From Myoxocephalus aenaeus (taxonomy: Eukaryota > Chordata > Actinopteri > Perciformes > Cottidae): a stretch of DNA of 64,000 nucleotides. Position numbers and translations under genes: made by a program. Location: NCBI GenBank assembly GCA_038501785.1, contig JBAMJR010000041.1:261001-325000 (forward strand), given 5' to 3'. Shown piece after piece: positions 47,426 through 60,561 of this stretch. The notes under the pieces were generated by a model. That model did no database searches, had not been told where the DNA came from, and saw only the letters and a list, made by a program, of their open reading frames with translations. Position 1 is the stretch's first letter. Each line of letters begins with the position of its first letter.

Positions 47426-48685
47426 CAGGGGTTGGCAGCTCTTCGGCCCTGAGGCTTTGACAAAAATACATTAGATTACATTTTTTGCACAGTGGATAAT
47501 CTTTCAAAGGGAACTCCTCTTATCTAGGAGGTGATATTGGTTCACTGAAATAAAAATAAAAATATATATATAATATTTATTTTACTAAAATGTGCGTCAC
47601 ATCCTATTACCTCGCTGTCAAGCACCTTCCCTGCAGGTGTCTGGTCATGATTCACAGAGCTCCGCCCTCGGTAAACTGTCAATGGATAAAAGTCATGGAG
47701 AAAAATAGAGTGTTTAATTCTGCGTGGACGTATTAATTAGCTTTCACGGCCAACGGTGCTGCTGACCTGTATGCTTGATATGTGGCGAGAAATTATCAAA
47801 CAACAACACATGTGATGTTGAAAGACTCTTCCAGAACAAACACACAGCATTTGATGAACAGTATCAAGCTGCAGATGATGAAGAAGAGAGATTCCTCAAC
47901 TGCTGCAGCAAACTGAGTAAAGTAAATCTACTTTCAGGAAGTGGATCACCCTAACCCTAACTCCACGCCTGCTGCTGGTTCTGTGGCAGCTCATGAGACA
48001 CTGAGGCGTCCGCTAGTAAAGACGGATCCTCCTCCTGCGTTTCCAAACGCCTCTGTTTGGTCCTCTAGTCTAAAACTCTGGCGTAGTGAGGACGCTCAGT
48101 GGAAACGTAGAAAAAGATATGCGTTTTAAATCGGAAACGTAGTAGTGTGGACATGGCCTATTTATTTCAGTTACTATTTAAATAATAAGTTATTGCATTT
48201 AAACCATCCTTAGCATTCTAGGAGCAGTGGGCTGCTGTGAAGCCGGGGAGCAACTATGGGTTCAGTGTCTGGATGAAGGACCTTAGACATGAGAACTGAG
48301 TGGAGGACATGGAACCTGCTCTCAGGGTTACAGGACCACCTCTCTACCCCATGAGCACACATATGGGGAGAAGTCAAGACCTGCATAGTTGTGTTTAATT
48401 GACCTCAATGTTGGCCAACACATGACAGTGTATTCTTGTTCTCCTCTTCATAACAGTTTGATATTGTTATAAACAGGTAAAATAGCAATACAATGTCAAT
48501 AATTGTCTTTATTCTTGTTCCATAATTTTATAAATAAAACAGATTATAGTTTTTGTATATATAATATGACTGTATAACACTTTATAAGCTGTGATATCAA
48601 ATAGCTTTTACGGCTCCAGACAAATTTGATTTGGTGGAAAATGGGGCAAATTGGCTCTTTGGATAGGAAAGGTTGCTGACCCCTG
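47426..48685 (+). mobile_element. hAT element with BED-finger remnant and perfect 8-bp duplication
   Basis: Ends CAGGGGTTGGCAGCTC and AGGTTGCTGACCCCTG are inverted repeats flanked by GTCTAGCC on both sides (47418-47425, 48686-48693). At 47773-47950 a + strand frame reads C-L-I-C-G-E, then D-V-E-R-L-F-Q-N-K-H-T-A-F, the C-x2-C ... H layout of hAT/ZBED-type zinc fingers, followed by an acidic segment and a stop. The rest of the transposase is lost. Confidence 0.88.
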
Positions 48686-49540
48686 GTCTAGCCAAATGGG
48701 TACCTCCACTACAGTTGTTCAGCATCTCATCTCTAATCTAATCATATCAATCTAGGGTCGAGTAACCTGACGTTCGTAGGGCTTCGTTGTGCCCAGGTGC
48801 TGCGACGGAGTCCCTATTGAAACTCCCCAAAACACATTTGGCTTCGTGGACGAGCTACATGAAGTTCTTTATCAAATCTGTAAAAATGATGGTCCTTGCT
48901 AATGAAATTTGTTTTGCTTTTGATTAGTGAAACATATTCAAATGAATGGGAGAGGGAATTATATTTCAAATAACAGCTTGCTAAATCAAACAGTACAAAG
49001 CAGCTTCACCATGTTCCATTGGACAGTTGTTGAACGCTACCAGGTACTTGCAGGTTCATGTCCCACTCAGATGGGTCCAAAGGTCCTGGTGGTACTCTGT
49101 TTGACTGGAGGATGTCAGTCTGAGGCATTGCAGAGGCTGAGGCAATGCCTGGTGAGTGGTAGCGCAACAATGTGAAGCGTCATTCACTCAAATGATCCAT
49201 GTTTGTAGTCATAACACAGGCATTTAGTTGAGTTTAAAGTGGTTAATGTCGGGTTAGCCACTGTGTTCCCGATCAGTTCATTTGGTCTGTAGCTGTTCTT
49301 ACAACATAATGTTGACACAGCCTGTCGCTGGTTTCCAGAGCTGCACATCAGCTGCCAGTGGATGTTTCACAGTGAGATGCAGGAGCAGATTTTTAATTGG
49401 CTGCTAGAGATCTTCTCTTTCGATTGTCATCTTTGATGTAGGACATCCCCAGACTGCACAGTGGAGACGGTTCTTAAGAGAATCAGATGTCCAGACAAGA
49501 CACACTTATTGTGCACAAGCAAATGACTGAAGTTCATAAT
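48686..49540. other. nfic intron, no gene seen
   Basis: No repeat or coding signature recognised. Confidence 0.4.
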
Positions 49541-49625
49541 GTCAATTCAATTTATTTTGTATAGCCCAAAATCACAAATGTGCCTCAGAGGGCTTTACAA
49601 TCTGTACACAAACAACATCCTCTTC
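49541..49625 (+). repeat. Head fragment of the dispersed fish repeat
   Basis: TCAATTCAATTTATTTTGTA, then CAGAGGGCTTTACAATCTGT and a short remainder; truncated after about 85 bp. Confidence 0.8.
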
Positions 49626-49764
49626 ATTTGATTGGTGCCCTCATGGATTATTACAATTTGGGTTGAGGGTGAGCATCAGTGCAGGATTCAGTTCTAAATA
49701 ATCCCTTCTTCTCATTATTATATAACGTGACTAACATCTGGCAGTGTGAGCAACAATAGAACAT

Positions 49765-50640
49765 CAGGCTCTCTGCTGAGGGATCAGGCTCTCTGCTGAG
49801 GGGATCATACTCTCTGCTGAGGGGATCATACTCTCTGCTGAGGGATCATACTCTCTGCTGAGGGAATAAGGCTCTCTGCTGAGGGATCATACTCTCTGCT
49901 GAGGGATCATACTCTCTGCTGAGGGATCAGGCTCTCTGCTGAGGGGATCAGACTCTCTACTGAGGGGATCATACTCTCTGCTGAGGGATCAGGCTCTCTG
50001 CTGAGGGATCATACTCTCTACTGAGGGGATCATACTCTCTGCTGAGGGGATCATACTCTCTACTGAGGGAATAAGGCTCTCTGCTGAGGGATCATACTCT
50101 CTGCTGAGGGATCATACTCTCTGCTGAGGGATCAGGCTCTCTGCTGAGGGATCATACTCTCTACTGAGGGGATCATACTCTCTGCTGAGGGATCAGGCTC
50201 TCTGCTGAGGGATCATACTCTCTACTGAGGGGATCATACTCTCTGCTGAGGGATCAGGCTCTCTGCTGAGGGATCATACTCTCTACTGAGGGGATCATAC
50301 TCTCTGCTGAGGGATCAGACTCTCTGCTGAGGGATCATACTCTCTACTGAGGGGATCATACTCTCTGCTGAGGGGATCATACTCTCTACTGAGGGAATAA
50401 GACTCTCTGCTGAGGGGATCAGACTCTCTACTGAGGGGATCAGACTCTCTACTGAGGGAATAAGACTCTCTGCTGAGGGGATCAGGCTCTCTGCTGAGGG
50501 GATCAGACTCTCTGCTGAGGGGATCAGGCTCTCTGCTGAGGGGATCAGACTCTCTACTGAGGGGATCAGGCTCTCTGCTGAGGGATCAGGCTCTCTGCTG
50601 AGGGGATCAGACTCTGCTGAGAGGATCAGACTCGTACTGA
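49765..50640. repeat. 21-23 bp minisatellite, about 40 copies
   Basis: Units of type CTCTCTGCTGAGGGATCATA with CTACTGAGGGG, GGATCAGG and GGAATAAGG variants. Blocks of variants recur in order, suggesting higher-order duplication. Ends about 530 bp before the last coding exon. Confidence 0.95.
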
Positions 50641-50724
50641 ATAACCGTTCTCACTGCTGCTGGTCGAAGCTAATCAGAAAAGTTTTTGTTAAATAAAAAG
50701 TTAAATCAGTTAAATAAGATATAT

Positions 50725-50901
50725 AGAAGACCGAGGACACGCTAGAGGGATTATATCTCCCGTCTGGCCTTGGAACACCTCGGGGTCCCCCAGAATGAGT
50801 TGGAAAGTGTTGCGGGTGAGAGGGAAGCCTGGGTCGGCCTGCTGGACCTGCTGCCACCGAGACCCGACCCCGGATAAGCGGCTGATAATGGATGGATGGA
50901 T

Positions 50902-50904
<3 letters not shown>
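50725..50904 (+). mobile_element. Rex3 LINE 3' tail
   Basis: GAGGGATTATATCTCCCGTC, CTTGGAACACCTCGGGGTCC and a following block match the reverse complement of 7150-7260, the 3' end of the Rex3 copy. Ends in (ATGG)n. Confidence 0.85.

Positions 50905-50962
<58 letters not shown>
50905..50962. repeat. (TA)n microsatellite
   Basis: About 29 TA units directly after the Rex3 (ATGG)n tail. Confidence 0.97.
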
Positions 50963-50967
<5 letters not shown>

Positions 50968-51164
50968 ATTAGCTTCACAGTCTGTAAGAAGTCATAAAAG
51001 ATGTAAAAGCATCATTTGATGCTTATTGTTTGGTTCACAAATAACAATTACATACAATAATGTACAGTCAAGACATTATTATAATGTACAATAATGTGTT
51101 GATTACCAATGTTACCTGTGTGTGAAGAAGCATTTCTAATCTTGTGTCTTTGTCTCTGTTCCAG

Positions 51165-51185
51165 TCTTGGTATCTGGGCAACTGA
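51165..51185 (+). CDS. nfic: nfic exon 11: terminal SWYLGN and stop
   Basis: The acceptor TCTGTTCCAG is followed by TCT TGG TAT CTG GGC AAC TGA, giving SWYLGN and a stop. SWYLG at the very C-terminus is shared by full-length vertebrate NFI proteins; the extra Asn is a small extension. Phase 0 matches exon 10. The exon is too short for ORF finding and is called from motif, phase and splice site together. Confidence 0.93.
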   Translation, partial: SWYLGN

Positions 51186-53790
51186 GTGAACTGTGGAGGA
51201 AAGGTGACGTCCTGGGGGAAAGGAAACGATGCTGTCATGACATTACCAGAGGAAAGATATATTCATCTTTGTAGAAGTACAACATGTGGTCATACATATA
51301 TATAAATATACAGTGCAAGATATTTGTATATCTGTATGTACCCGAAGAGACGGCTTGGATGGAAGAAGGATGCTGCTCTCACTCAGCCATGTTGCAGACA
51401 GAGTGAACTATGCCATGTGACACAAATGGCACTGTGGTGATTTTCAGTGTTTGGTCGAGATGAACTCAGATCAGAACCAGACCTCACACCAGATCCTAAG
51501 ACACCTGTATCCCCAATGTGTTCCTATGATGAGGCCGTTTCCCTGGGTCTCTACTCTAAACCCAGTGCAAGGCCTCCTCCCTGGGACAGACCTCAAACCT
51601 CGTGAACACCCAGAATGCCCCTCTCCGCTGCAGGTGCTGCTTATAATATATATATGCAAATAAGCCTTCCTTTTTTCTGAACCCACTAGAAAGAGAGATC
51701 CTGTTGTATGTAATGTTTCTTTGCACTTTTTAATGTGTTATGGATACAACTGAAGACAATTTTGAGTTGAAACTGAGCATTTTCTTTCTCAGAGGCTTTG
51801 TCTTTTTGATTGACAATCATCAGCCTGAAACCGTTACGTTGCTTTGCTAAGTTCATGTGTTTAAATATGCTTTTGTATCAAAACAAGTAACAGTGGAATA
51901 GAAGCGCTATATTCATGCCTCTTTAAACACAACACACAGTGGGCCCAGTGGCACTGGAACCAGAGAGGCCGTGTTAGCCGAGGGCATCTTTTCCTTCAGA
52001 CCGCATCATTCTGTCATGACCGTCTTGCTTGGAGGAGACGTGCAGCGGCCTCTGAAACCTGGACCATGTGACCGCAGTAGACTGGCTGCTGGTCTCAATG
52101 TGTTGGACCTGTAGCATCGTGTGCGTCAGGTTGAGTTCCTACACTTCCACCCTCACCCTGCTCTGTCTGCTGTGTCTCAGAGAGCAGTGACGGGTTTGTC
52201 CTCGTATGAAGGAGATCACAAAGAGAGACAGCAGGCTTTGCACTAGGATGAAGTCCATGATGTTTCTCTTGTAGATGTTGATGCTTATGGTTGTGACTGA
52301 CTTCATGATGGTCCAGAAGCGACCCGACCTGAGCGGTCTGTGTTGGTTCAGATAAACTGAAGGAGGGTTACCAGTGTTGTGGTTGGTTTCAACTCCAACC
52401 TTGATGGTTTACCAGAGGCAGCAAGCAACAAGTCAAGTATTTCAGATAACAAGTTTTCTTGCTTTTCTGTGTCCAAGCTTGACACAATATTTGGATAATG
52501 ACTTTAGTATAATGCTTTAGTGAGGCAAAGCAATATTCTAGCTTTTCAACGATTCATTCAGTCAATCTTTTGAAAGACATTTATTTGCTTAAACTCTTAC
52601 ATGCTGCATTTTAACTTTGAGTTTGAATCCTCTAAGTAACAAAGAGAGAGATGTCAGTTCAGTCAGTAACATCTAACATTATTTATATTTGTCCCTGGCC
52701 TTTTGCTATTTTGTACACCATATCTTTTGAGATGAAACCACTGAATATAAATTTGTAGAATATGTGCCATATTTTAATCTCCAAGGCTTTGCAGCTATGA
52801 AGCAGTTCATTTCAAAGCGCTGCCTGAGCATTTGGTTGGTTTTCTGTGTTGAGGTACGATCAGATGCAACGGAAAGCCACTCTGCGTTGAAATGTTGAAA
52901 TGCAATAATTCCTACCACTCTGAGTCTGAGCAGTAGATCTGAGGTGCATCTAGCGAAGAGTGGAGCATGTTGTACTGTCAGTGGAAATATTGGATTCAAC
53001 GCTTTCACTCAAGGGAAATAATTGATCTTTCCAGGTAGAAGGCAGACGTCTGTGGAAGCTGCAACCCGCTGTAGTAAAGATAACTGGCCCTGAGGTTCAG
53101 AGGCTCAGTGGAGCCAGTGATCAGCTGCACAGCAACCAGAGAGGCTGTGTGACGGCTCCCACATGGAGAGCACCAGGAACAGGTTTCCTTTGGCCCCTTT
53201 GCTTTTTTAAATGTTACTGTCTAACTGTGTGATTGTTTTTTACAATCACACAGAGGATCTCCCCGTGACGTAGTGCTGCTAGGATCTGAGTCATGCTGTG
53301 ACTCTGCATGCAGTCAGGCCGTGTCTAGAATGTGCTTTCATTCATTCTGATCACAGGTATCTTTCCTCTCCAGGGTAGGTGTCAGTGTCAGTGAGGAGTT
53401 CACAGTTTACACTGAAGCTGTTTGGTAGCGCCAGGCTTAAGGTTGGGTTAGAGCTGATGTCCGCTGCATGGTAATGTCCGGGTCGCTGTGTTGACCTCAT
53501 GAATGCATGACTCAAACTGATGATGCTCTCCCTCTCTGTCCTCCTCCTCCCCTCCCTCCCTCTGTTCTCTGTGTTACATCTGAAGACAGTGGGTTGAAGG
53601 ACTGTCTATTTCTTTAGATTTTGATATTAGCCCCATTATTAAACTTCTATTTTGCACGATATTTCATGTAACACATTATGTGCCTTGCCTTTAGTTAAAG
53701 AACAATAATACTATTATGGAGAAGTGATATACTTTTCATGATACAGCTGGTAGCACTTAGAAAACAATAAAAAAGCTGCATGTGTATGGC
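51186..53790 (+). other. nfic: Probable nfic 3' UTR
   Basis: Sequence after the nfic stop is unique-looking, lacks long ORFs and has AT-rich, UTR-like blocks (for example 51700-51930). Candidate polyadenylation signals are ATTAAA at 53638 and AATAAA at 53766; neither can be proven. Two short perfect hairpins (53225-53253 and 53870-53900) would be in the transcript. NFI genes usually have long 3' UTRs, so the true end could lie further on. Confidence 0.45.
53225..53253. repeat. Perfect hairpin, 12-bp arms
   Basis: CTGTGTGATTGT, TTTTT, ACAATCACACAG; inside the likely 3' UTR. Confidence 0.9.
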
Positions 53791-53869
53791 TTGACATTAA
53801 CCAGTGTAGCAGGCAGACGGGCAGCGTATTGACTCAAAGACTTCCTTCAGCAGAGGCTCATCCTCATCC

Positions 53870-53900
53870 TGTCGGACTTATCCTCAAGATAAGTCCGACA
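53870..53900. repeat. Perfect hairpin, 13-bp arms, 5-nt loop
   Basis: TGTCGGACTTATC, CTCAA, GATAAGTCCGACA. About 100 bp past the AATAAA at 53766. Confidence 0.95.
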
Positions 53901-54877
53901 TTTAGGGAATTCCACATGTTTGCTGTCATCCTCAGAGTTTCATGAGGAAGATGATCTCTGTCATTCCACCGTCCAGCAGCCCACACACAGCAGACGTCCC
54001 AACCCCATGATCTCAGCTTAAGGTTCATCTACTACATTTGACTTCATCTCACAGGTTTCATCAGCCGATGAGTCGGCTCTGGTGGCATTCAGTGACCGAA
54101 GTATGAATTTATTCTGCTGAAAACAGGTGGTCACACACAGGGGGATCTAAACTCATATCCGGGTTCAAGGAAGACGTCAGTGGTTCTGATCTGCTCTCCA
54201 GATACTGTATCACATGACGAGGTTCTATACTTTGATCATGGGACAAGTGAACTTCCCCATGACAGCTGAGCAAACTCTGTTACCGAGGTCAGGAACGACA
54301 TGGACAGAGATGTGTCATCATCTTGGTAACACTAGAAAAGAACAGTAGCACCCACAATCCTGGACTGTTTCTTTAAGAGGTGATTATTTTTCAATGACAT
54401 CACCGCGCCATAACCATGATGGTTGTACTCATGCAGCTGATCTGGTTCAGTAGCTCAGCTGTTTCACGTTAACATGATGGCTCATAGGTGTGTGGACATC
54501 TACAATGCTGCTGTGTGTGACGGTGTAGTAAAATAACTGGATGTAGTTCCCAGTGTGTTGTGAATGAAACACTGGCGGGGACAGTTTGGCTACCTTGCAT
54601 CTCAGAATAGCACTTTGCAAAAGCAAAAACGTTGGTTCTGAAAGGGAAGTCTGGTGGTTAAGTATTAACTAATTGTTCTCACCCTGTTTTAATATTAAGT
54701 ATTAAACACATTGATAGTATTTATTGCAGAGAAAAGTCAATACATTGTCAGGCATCTAGCCACCCAGTCCCATCAAATAGAAAACTGTTCCAAGACTGCA
54801 GCTCTATGACTTTGGCCACAAGAACCCGTCTAGCCTGCATGACCTCGACCATGTGACAAGTTCCTTCAGACACAGTA
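53901..54877. other. Intergenic or late 3' UTR, no gene seen
   Basis: No coding domain, repeat array or transposon end recognised. Confidence 0.4.
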
Positions 54878-55151
54878 CCGTAAAAGTCGGGTTACAAGCC
54901 GCTCCTACGGCTGGTCAGTGTCACTGCTGTAGCTAGCGCTGCTGCTAGCTAGCGCTGCTGCTACTGCCCGCGTCCCCTCTGCCCAAGTCAGGTGTCGAGC
55001 CTGGTCACGCTACCGTCGGTGGTTTTCGGGGAGCTAGCGGAAGTTAGCGAGGAAGTAACGGAGCGCTAGCAGGAGCCCCAGCTGGCTACAGCGGGGAGCT
55101 AACGGGGACACTGACCGAAGATAGTAGCGGCTCGTAACCCGACGTTTACGG
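54878..55151. mobile_element. 274-bp MITE with TA flanks
   Basis: Ends CCGTAAAAGTCGGGTTAC and GTAACCCGACGTTTACGG are inverted with one mismatch; similarity continues for about 60 bp with gaps. TA lies on both sides (54876-54877, 55152-55153), as in Tc1/mariner-type insertions. The interior contains AGCTAGCGCTGCTGCT tandem copies. No ORF. Confidence 0.78.
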
Positions 55152-55153
55152 TA

Positions 55154-57615
55154 GATACCTTTATTATATGGATGCATGCACTTAACACGATTCTTATTCA
55201 ACTTTTAGGTCATTTTTATTTATTTCTAAAGTTATTATGTTGCTTGTAGCATTATAGTTTTAAACACAACAGTGTGTGTAAAATGTGGGCAACATGGACT
55301 TAACAGTCAAAAAGGATGTATCGAGTGTCCAAGTCTGTTGTGTTTCTGCGTTTTATTTTGGCTTTCTTAAGATGGTGGCCAAGCCACAGAGCAAAGGAGC
55401 CGGGCATTGGGTCACTTTGTGGGTGGGCTTCTTGTAAAGTTTAGCCAAGTGAGGGTAATGAATGCTCGTAGTGGGAGAGAGACACATTAAGTAAACAAGG
55501 TTAGAATGCATACCTCCAGTCCTCTAAATTATTTATTCTAATCTGACACTGGATCAGATTCAAGTAGGGTTATGCGGGATTGACCCCAATGTCATGCTGA
55601 TAAGCATGTGTACAATAGTATTGGGGCTTTGAAAGGGAGCGGTGCAACGGGACCAGACCTGGCCGACTCAGGTCCTGGGTCAGGTCTTATTATCTGTGGA
55701 CCCGCAAAGACCTCTTGTTAGGAGTTCTGTGTCATTTGATGAGCCGAAGTGAAAAGTGCTTTGTAAATGACCACATGGAGGCGCTATCCCTACAGATGTA
55801 CACCTGACACTAACGTTTGTCTCTTCAATGTTATATGCTCAAATCTTTGCACTCCCTCTTTCAATCAAAGTAAAGTCCTAAATAAGATGATTATGGTCCA
55901 AGATCAACCAGCAACACCAGGTGTGGATCATGTGGCTGCTGCAACCAGCAGGATACATACATTTAACGGGATGGACACAACCCAACACAACAAAGCTCAA
56001 CATTGCCATGAATTTAAAACACCTAAAGTTATGAATATTGTAAGGCTGATGTTGCAGTTGCATTGTGGGTTATGGCCAAGAATACTGTGCCCATTGTACT
56101 TTAAGAATCTCAAAACTGCTTAATTTTGTCTAGCAGAAGCTCTACTTGTAGCTAAGAAATTAATTTAAATTCTAACCCTGGACTTGTAGAGATGAGGTTA
56201 TGATTATTTCACTGATAACAGTCAATGCACAAATAAAGTCAAATGGTTTCCTACATGACAGCAGCCAACTGAGTGGAAGACAAATCCTCCGTGTTGTGAA
56301 GGTGTGTCAGCTGTGCAGTGGGATGTTTCTTCATTCTACAACATGTACGGAATAGAGACATTTGATTATTATAAATGAAAGACCCCTAGCAAGCACAAGA
56401 CATACAGTAAGCCCCTGTACAGTATACCAAGTGCACTAAAGTACCGCGCAGCTCTCAGTCGTGTTGCAGTTGTGGAATAGTCCAATGGATGCATCAACAA
56501 GGATACCTTAAGTCAAAAGTGTGGTGAGGTGAGAATAATGTGTTCCTCACAAAACTGAACTTGGAGAGGAACTAGTACACATCACTTCAAGGCGAACAAT
56601 GTACTCTCTTGGGTCAAAGAACATCACACCATCACTTCCTCTGCTCCATTCCAACAGACTAGCTTGCAAACAGAATGGCCAGAGAATGCCAGTGCCTATC
56701 ATGTGACTGCTAGTCTTATATACTATGGAGTGCTTTGCAGTACGTGTTGTGTTCAAACATGACGGTCATGTGACACACTTCAGCCCATCACCACTGGAGA
56801 TGGGCTGTGCAGGTCCTGAGGTAACAAGCCATAAACAACCCAAAGAGTTGAAGAAAATCTAGAGGAAACAGACCAGGATCCATGACTCATGGTTCTTCAC
56901 TTTAGATCATTTTCAGGGACCTAAGCGGTGGCCTAAACCCGACATATTGGAGTTGGAAAAGCTTTATTCCCTGGTATTGTGCTTGTGTTCAATGTCAAAC
57001 TGAAACACATGATGTACTGGGAGCTGTTGTTAAGGTTATTACAGTATATTTTCCTACTATGACAAGAACAACTATCTACTTTGAAAAAGGCCTACTGCTG
57101 ACAACATGAAAAGGATCATTACATCATTATTACACTCTTAACAGTAATTATATAATACATTGTTGCATCATACTGATTTGTTACTTGGAATGTATTTTAA
57201 GATAATGTTTGGCACAGAGAACCAGTGTGGATAACGAGAGGGGTGAATTATACACAGCAAGCATTTGTTATCTATAAGCTTGCAGTTGGCGGCCAAAGCA
57301 TGAGACTAAGAGGTGCTAAAGGGAAGTAGGAGAATGGCCGGTGCTTAGTATTAGTCATTTATATTCAAAACACATTTCTATCAATAGTTCATTCTAAATG
57401 TATTAACTACTAAACAATATGTGTGTGCCAAATAACAACTCAGTATAATGCACAATAGAACTCGTTGTACACAAAAAGAGCCTCCAAGAGACGATCGGGT
57501 CGGGGACAATCCCCTCTACTTCTGGAGCTCAGACACATCTTTGAACCTGGCCTTCATTTTGTCCTAAACTTAACACCTGTAATGCTTTGTGACTTAAGCA
57601 GTGGGGATTCTACCA
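55154..57615. other. Intergenic, no gene recognised
   Basis: Several short ORFs on both strands, none with a known domain or plausible splice context. AATAAA motifs occur (for example 56232) but have no gene attached. Confidence 0.4.
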
Positions 57616-57619
57616 CCTT

Positions 57620-58012
57620 TCTCTAGACCTCCTCTCAGGTGGTCCTGCTACAGGAGGGGTCTCCTCTAGACCTCCTCTCAGGTGGTCCTGCTACAGGAGG
57701 GGTCTCCTCTAGACCTCCTCTCAGGTAGTCCTGCTACAGGAGGGAGTCTCCTCTAGACCTCCTCTCAGGTGGTCCTGCTACAGGAGGGGTCTTCTCTAGA
57801 CCTCCTCTCAGGTAGTCCTGCTACAGGAGGAGTCTCCTCTAGACCTCCTCTCAGGTGGTCCTGCTACAGGAGGAGTCTCCTCTAGACCTCCTCTCAGGTG
57901 GTCCTGCTACAGGAGGAGTCTCCTCTAGACCTCCTCTCAGGTGGTCCTGCTACAGGAGGGAGTCTCCTCTAGACCTCCTCTCAGGTGGTCCTGCTACAGG
58001 AGGAGTCTCCTG
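57620..58012. repeat. 45/46-bp minisatellite, about nine copies
   Basis: Units TCTCCTCTAGACCTCCTCTC plus AGGTGGTCCTGCTACAGGAG, with GGTAGTCC and GGGAGTC variants. Confidence 0.95.
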
Positions 58013-60561
58013 GGCCACACTTTGCCATGGTGACACACACAAAGACTCACACAGTTAAACAATACCAGCGTTGGCGTTGCAGATTGTAATTGTGCATAAC
58101 AAGATGCAGCATGTAGTTAGTGATTATGTACTTTCAGTTTTTCATTTAACATCGTTTCAGCTTTTGAGTTAATCAGCTACAGTTTGTGTCCGTCAGAACA
58201 AATCATTAGACACTGCTTCATTATTATCTTCTTTACTATCCTTGATGTATTCAGGAGCTTTTAGTTAACTATGCATTGATTAGCACTTTCTAATGTAATC
58301 CTTACTAGTTGGGTACTACTGAGGATTGTTGTGTACCGTACAGCGTATTGTTACTACCACACCTTTATGAGCAGTGTGTTTCATGCCCAGTGTTAATAAC
58401 ATAACCACTGGATCCACCTGATGTGTGTTAAACTTGGTTGAAGCTGCTAAAATGACATGATTGTAGTTTTGCCCTGATGGCAGGTTCCCAAGTCTCTTTT
58501 TATGAAAATATGCACTCTAGGAATTCAAAGATCTTTTAAAGTGTTGGCTAAATGCTGATTAGCACGTTCCCTCTAGATTTGTCTTTACTCTATAACACAA
58601 ACCAAGTGCTGTTCTGACCACTGTTAGCAGAAAATATCTAGACAATGTTTCTGTTAAGATGCATCATGTGAGAATCATAACTGTTTAACTTGTGATTAGC
58701 TGGTTACGGTTGGTGTTGTAACTGTAACAGAACTGTTAGCTAGCTCAGCAGAGGCAGTTGGTCAGATCTGTAGCTGAATGATGTGTGAGGACAACGGGCG
58801 TCTAAACTATTGAGTTTTGTGGGATTGGGGCATGTTTTCATAGAGGGCTCTTTTCTATAAACCAATAATGGGATTCAACAGTCTACTGCTGCGGTTGCCT
58901 GAAAACCTAGTAACTCCAATATGTTTCTTTTTGATATTTCTTAATTGAATTGTATTTTTTTATTGGCCCTTCAAACCCCTTTCTGTAATTCAGACTCACA
59001 ACAGTTGGAAAACCTCTTACTTGCTGAACATCTGGTTTTGTAGTGCTACACGTTCCCTGTGATGCCATTTGATTCCTTTCTGTATCTGCAGGTACATTAC
59101 CTTTGCACACTGTGTACTCCATGTGCTGAAGACAGTTTGCTATGAACGAAAGAGTTGTTTCTCAGAGAACATTTTAATACAGTCTCATATTTCTCATAAC
59201 TTTTCAGATATTATAGTAAAGGACTGCTTTGCTTGCTTCCAGATATACAGTATATCCCTTACATCAGAGCATAGGCATGAACAGCTTTCATAGGTTATTG
59301 CATGACTACAGTCCAGGACCACAGTCCTTTCACATGAACTCTACATCTGGGGAATATATCGTTTTTCTTGCTATGGAATACCAACACAAAATCTTTGGTA
59401 ATCAATACCTCAAAAAAATAGACCAAGGTGAAGTTTATTATGTTATATATTGGAACACCTCAGAGTGCATTATCATACCATGGCCACAAAAAGGACTATG
59501 CCACAACTTTCTTTTCTAACTTGAATAATTCACAAGGTAATGCATGACTTGGTATCCCAATATAAGGAAATGATAGACTGTGCTTCTTCTGGTCCAGATG
59601 GTAGAGCTGGTCTTAAACCTGAGGGGTTCACTGTGGAAGGGCTGCTGCTCTGGGCTGCATGTAGTTTGTAGCAGTTTTGACTTTAAGAACTTTTTCCTTT
59701 GGATGTTTTCAGATGGAGCTAATGTCAATAATCAACTTTTATTTGCATGATGTAAACTGTTCTTAGACTGCGTTTGGACAGGGACAGGAGATGTTTCCAA
59801 CATTGTGGCATCACTGTCTTCTCACAGCCATCTAAACTAAAACCATGAGGTGTTTCTCACAGTCAAGGCTCCTTCCTTGGTAGGACGGGTCCTTCCAGAT
59901 AAGGTCCTACAGAGGCTAGGTAAGATTTCTTCCTGGCATTCAGAGAGCCACATTGGAACACTCTAAACATAATCTTTCTGTTGTTCCAGCACTCACCCAA
60001 GCTGGTTAAATAAAGCCTTTATTCACAGTTAGATGTGAACATATACTGGCTCTACCATCTCTCCCCGTCGTTGCCCGCCTCATATCACGCTGAACAAGTC
60101 TCTCACTGAGCGACCAAAGTGGGATCAAACCTTTACGTTTTGGCTTGTAGATAAAACACCAGTGATGATCCAGCAATTGGATTGGCAATGAATTAAATAA
60201 CTGAAAGATTACCAGCATATTTCCCCATTTCTGAATCGGTGGACAGGAAGTGCGGCGGATACAAACATGCATGCTTGAAAAGCCTCTGAGCAAAGTGTTG
60301 TGACAAAACTGTTTAATAGTACCGAGTGAGTGCTACGATGCTAAAATAACGAACATTGAGAAAAGAAGTTTGTTTTTGGAGTGTATTCTCTGCACAGAGA
60401 AGGTTCAATCATACAGAGTGCAATGCAGAACAAAGTATATTGTGTGTGCGGCTCATAAAGAACAGCACACAACTGTCTGTACGCACATTCAATTGCTTCC
60501 TCCTATGGAAGTTATAGCAGACTGGTCTGTTATACATTGAGTTACTTTCCTCTTCTCTCAG
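58013..60561. other. Intergenic, no gene recognised
   Basis: An open frame at 59229-59519 (96 codons) has no domain I know. Otherwise nothing supported. Confidence 0.35.

Noticed and set aside
47949..47965. Telomere-like CCCTAACCCTAA
   Set aside because: Only about two units, inside a transposon; not an interstitial telomeric array.
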